Assembly (NCBI GenBank): GCA_032158295.1
Contig: CM063243.1
Coordinates: 13,174,931-13,238,930, forward strand
Reading direction: 5' to 3'
Origin: Pycnopodia helianthoides
Lineage: Eukaryota; Echinodermata; Asteroidea; Forcipulatida; Asteriidae
Length of the DNA: 64,000 bases
Within the stretch, counting starts at the first letter, position 1. Each line of letters begins with the position of its first letter. The notes under the pieces are model-generated. The model did not search any database. It had not been told where the DNA came from and saw only the letters and a list, made by a program, of their open reading frames with translations. Both the position numbers and the translations under genes were made by a program. Positions 61,401-64,000 of this stretch are shown in pieces.

Positions 61401-63698
61401 AACTGCATGCAACGTCCACCTCATCACAAACTGGCTCCAGAAGCCCACAGAAGTTGCATTGAGCTAGTTTGTATTTGATAACTTGGGCAAGAAAATTATT
61501 TTTAACAATTGCACTTTTACACACGTTCTTCAAAGTCTCTCCAGAATTTTAAGTTTCTGTTATAATAGGCCTACATGCTTTTGGGCGATAAAAAAGAACG
61601 GCTTTTGGTAAAATTACACACAGTTGTATGTCAGCTTTAGAGCCGGGAGTAGTGATACCTTTGTGCGTGTAGCAGATACGCCCGCGTATGACTTACCAAC
61701 AGAATAGCCATTAAGAAAGGACAGTTTTCTTGCAAATTTCCACATGCTCAAAACTAAGTAAACAATAGAAATTTACCTAGTAAGTTTGCTGCCACCTAGC
61801 GTTTCAAAGTCTCTCATTTGAATGTGTTGTTTTATGCAAAAATATCAATTTCCGTAGAAAAAACACTTGGCATGATATAGTGCGAGTTTTCAAGATTTAT
61901 ACATTGATATTCTGTCATCGATATTACCAATCGTGATGTATTTAAAACACTCCTGCTGTGATGTGCTCCTGATTTTACGACAAAATGCTAAAATCGATAA
62001 TTATCGAGCATCAATTCAAACTGTGTCTTCAAACTATGTAAAATGTCTTACATCAATGACTAAATTTAGGGAATTTTCTTCTTCCTCCCTTTTTGTACAG
62101 ATACCGTTTCCAAAACCGCTTAGAGAAATCAACAGGTAGGTTGCTTTTTGCAAACGTTCAGTATACGATGCAGCGAGGCATGGACTTCCTAAAAGTTATT
62201 GAAAGTAGACGAGACACGAATAAACCTATTATTGTTTGGGTTTTTACAAAATATAGCTGAAAAGGAGCCTTAAATGCGGTAACCCTTTTCATATAATTAT
62301 ATTACAGGATACAATTTAAAATGCAATCTATGTAATCATGCCCGGACGCCCGCCCCCCCAAAAAAAATCCAACTTCTGAGGGAGGCACATCACCCCTCAG
62401 ACTCCCCCGTGCGTTGCTGCGCGGTGGGCGGTGCTAACCCGCCGATGTACTTTTTCTTTCACATTGCCCCCCCCCAAAAAAAAAATCCTGGTTACGGGCC
62501 TGTATGTGATCTATGTAATATATCTATCTAATCTATCTAATTTATATTTACGTATCTAAATCTATCTAAGCTAATCTATCTAATCTATTTAATCTATCTG
62601 ATCTATTTAATCTATCTAATCTATCTTATCTATATAATCTATCTAATCTATTTAATCTATCTGATCTATCTGATCTATCTGATCTTCCTGTCTATCAGAT
62701 CTACATGATCTATCTAATAAATCTCATCTGTCTAATCGATCTAATTTATTCCCCGTGTAGTAACCACCGCGATATGCTCTCGAAGGTCGGCTTCTACCAG
62801 AATCTTAATCTACGTCACGGCAACCTTCATGACGAAGGAGAACATGGCGGCCGATATATATCAGTCAGCAAAGAGGGCGTTATCAACTTCTGGAGCACGG
62901 ATATGCATTTGCAACGATCAGTAACGGTAGGATAAACTCCGTTACGTGTTTAAACCAGTCATGAGAACTTAACAAAAAAGTGAATACGTAATTACGTGTT
63001 GTTGCATCTTTAAGAAATGCGAGTATGAATATAAATATAGTTAAGATGAAGTGACGTTTACTTATGAAATTTGAGTCGATTTTGTGAAAAGAAGTAAAAT
63101 ATAGTAAAATAATATTACAATTCAATCCTTACATAGGTGGTGTCTCGTGCGGTAGAAATTAAAATTGTAAAACGTCCGCATTTGGTTATTTGAACGACGT
63201 GTCTAGTCTATAATATGAATCAGTCAAACTAGAGTTATGATTGCATTTATTTGACAGATCGAGCAACCTCGAGAGAAGACTAAGCCCATGTGGCTGACGG
63301 ACATGGTATGCATGCCCAACGTGAACATGATAGCTGTATCGTCCACAGAAAGAGACATTAGTAAGTTTGATATCATACAGAATAATTCAACATTATTCAT
63401 ATTGATAAACCACAGTTTACAATGCTGTATTACATCACTTTTCTTCTCTAAACACATGTACAGTAATCATGTACATTGACATGTCTGCATTGCTGGAAAT
63501 AATGTAACCATATTTCGTTTTGAAATACTCTGCTAGGAAGACTTCGAGAAAGACTCTGCTAGGGTCGAAACGTCAGGCCACTAACTAATTTTTTGCATAT
63601 TTCGTTTTCGCAGGCTTTTATGATGTAAATGCAACCAAATTTGACCGATGTTTCCAAGTATCGGGTCTCGATAACTGTGCCCTCACAATGGATTATTG
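52474..63698 (+). CDS. EF-hand/WD40 protein, WDY/WDR49/WDR64 type (5' part)
   Basis: Exons seen: 52474-52572, 55588-55713, 56997-57076, 58248-58289, 59552-59620, 60306-60374, 62101-62135, 62761-62926, 63258-63360 and 63614-63698; the gene continues beyond the window. After a low-complexity N-terminus comes EF-hand 1 (EADEDGGGG/LDIDEF, see frameshift) and EF-hand 2 (DANCDGTVDW|DEY, loop split by an intron). Then LMEYQERDHM, PFPKPLREIN, and the start of a WD40 propeller (GRYISVSKEGVINFWSTDM; WLTDMVCMPNVNMIAVSSTE; RCFQVSGLDNCALTMDYW). This order is that of Drosophila WDY and vertebrate WDR49/WDR64/EFCAB8, poorly characterised proteins linked mainly to testis and cilia. The EF-hand residues at loop positions 1, 3, 5, 6 and 12 are present for hand 2. 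Splice phases agree throughout, except the exon at 56997, which is one base short. Calcium binding and ciliary role are inferred. Confidence 0.88.
52573..55587 (+). other. Intron of the EF-hand/WD40 gene; no other gene seen
   Basis: It is mostly AT-rich. A GC-rich patch at 54470-54650 ends in a good donor (CCACAG|GTAGGT), but its phase does not fit the flanking phase-0 exons. No repeats of the main families were recognised here. Confidence 0.5.
56997..57076 (+). CDS. EF-hand 1 exon with apparent one-base deficit
   Basis: The acceptor TTCTTCAG and donor ATG|GTGAGT bound 80 nt between phase-0 neighbours, where 81 is required. The first eight codons read EADEDGGG. From 57023 the other frame reads LDIDEFRQAMRKIMGEGM, exactly the second half of an EF-hand loop. 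One base is missing in or near the G-run at 57012-57021. One extra G codon base would give a perfect 12-residue loop D-x-D-x-G-G-G-L-D-I-D-E. It may be a sequence error, an allele, or a real break of the gene. Confidence 0.8.
57540..57548 (+). CDS. Candidate 9-nt microexon
   Basis: ATGGAAGAA is bounded by a pyrimidine-rich acceptor (CTTTTTCAACGAACAG) and a near-perfect donor (GTAAGTGA). It would add Met-Glu-Glu in phase between the exons ending at 57076 and starting at 58248. Nothing else supports it. Confidence 0.35.
57770..58125. repeat. Nested insertion: GGGCCC element inside the 6780-type repeat
   Basis: The outer repeat begins 'gaggccgtgtcgaatcaccgcg...ccgttgaagtat' and resumes 'cagcgtccttagc...gtagccgccaattcagatatggc'. 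At 57811-58049 it is interrupted by an element with ends GGCCCCAATGTCATAGCGCT and ending 'gcgatatgaaattgggct'. The outer family is therefore older than this insertion. Confidence 0.75.
60595..60770 (+). repeat. Dispersed repeat, inverted partner at 63805-63975
   Basis: 'cttatgcattgacgtcaactgg', 'gacgaaacaatggaaatgcac', 'gcgcacaggatgggcc', 'tgacctctacgccgcgagggcgcc' recur in reverse complement at 63805-63975 with about the same spacing. Both lie in introns of the EF-hand/WD40 gene, so its pre-mRNA would contain complementary segments. Confidence 0.8.
61085..61825. repeat. 'gctgccacctag' MITE split by another inserted element
   Basis: The left end 'gacttttggggacgctaggtggcagcagacttactgg' (61089-61126) and the right end 'cctagtaagtttgctgccacctagcgtttcaaagtctc' (61778-61815) match the ends of 34792-34937. 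Between them is a large inverted structure, about 61127-61385, whose halves share 'aactcatcttaagatgaa'/'ttcatcttaagatgagtt', plus about 390 bp more. Confidence 0.75.
62335..62505. repeat. G/C-rich repeat fragment, 'acgggcctg' end
   Basis: It contains 'gcccggacgcccgccccccc', C-runs followed by A-runs, and a right end 'tcctggttacgggcctg' that resembles the ends of invertebrate elements of the CAGGGGCGGATCC type seen at 30531. No target duplication was found. Confidence 0.45.
62517..62757. repeat. TCTA-type microsatellite forming a splice-site tract
   Basis: Imperfect tandem TCTATCTAA/TCTAATCTA units run for about 240 bp and end just before the acceptor CCCCGTGTAG at 62760 of the exon 62761-62926. 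The repeat supplies most of the pyrimidine-rich upstream tract of that acceptor. Confidence 0.9.
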
Positions 63699-63804
63699 GT
63701 GAGTATAAACACAAACAGTTAGGCCCCCCTATATCGTTAATAAGTGTTGAGGCAAAGGCTTCCCCAATACACCCTTAGCAACAGCCGCAGCCACAGTCGC
63801 TAAA

Positions 63805-63975
63805 AGACCGTATGCACTTTGAGTGGGGCGCCCTCGGCTAGAGGTCAGAAGAAGGTTGTTCATATCCATTGGCTCATCCTGCGCGCCGCGCGTATGTGCG
63901 TTTTCCATTGTTTCGTCATCGTTTTACCTCTAAAAATGGCTGCGTGATGACGTCAATGCATAAGACCCATTTGGT
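63805..63975 (-). repeat. Dispersed repeat, inverted copy of 60595-60770
   Basis: On the minus strand 'cttatgcattgacgtcatcacgc', 'gatgacgaaacaatggaaaacgc', 'gcgcgcaggatgagcc' and 'gacctctagccgagggcgcc' follow the order seen at 60595. It lies in the last visible intron of the EF-hand/WD40 gene. Confidence 0.8.
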
Positions 63976-64000
63976 CACAGTCCAACAGTAAGTTGTGACA

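Overview
This window is animal nuclear DNA: AT-rich, with spliced genes, GT-AG introns, polyadenylation-type signals and dense short interspersed elements. The repeat content, which I recognise only from memory, suggests an echinoderm, possibly a sea star: many inverted-repeat elements starting GGGCCCAATTTCAT, TTAA-bounded elements with inverted ends, and tRNA-derived SINEs. That is an inference. There is no bacterial, phage or CRISPR content.

Layout. Positions 1-19190 contain no coding exon I can support except at the far right edge. They hold a ~1.97 kb minisatellite of 17-bp units (1974-3940), a perfect 64-bp palindrome, several MITE-like elements and a direct duplication. At 19200-19276 a minus-strand first coding exon of an unidentified gene sits head to head with LIN52 (plus, 19470-21150, six exons, 117 aa, complete). 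Their start codons are 193 bp apart, so they probably share a bidirectional promoter. From 21150 to 25680 there is 3' flank and repeats.

From 45152 down to 25679 on the minus strand lies an equilibrative nucleoside transporter (ENT/SLC29), reconstructed exon by exon with matching intron phases from the first membrane helix to the stop codon. Its first helix is encoded by two tandem 82-nt exons, 92 bp apart, which look mutually exclusive. Its promoter and noncoding first exons probably lie at 50.4-51.1 kb. A divergent plus-strand gene follows. Its coding part starts at 52474 and runs past the window end. It encodes tandem EF-hands followed by WD40 repeats (WDY/WDR49/WDR64 type).

The recognisable genes act in different places: LIN52 in the nuclear MuvB/DREAM cell-cycle complex, the ENT in membranes, and the EF-hand/WD40 protein probably in cilia or sperm. 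I see no shared pathway. The points most worth a second look are the duplicated helix-1 exons, the one-base deficit inside the first EF-hand loop, candidate microexons, microsatellites abutting several splice sites, the GATA-motif minisatellite and the 64-bp palindrome. All exon models are by eye. No alignment, expression data or database search was available.
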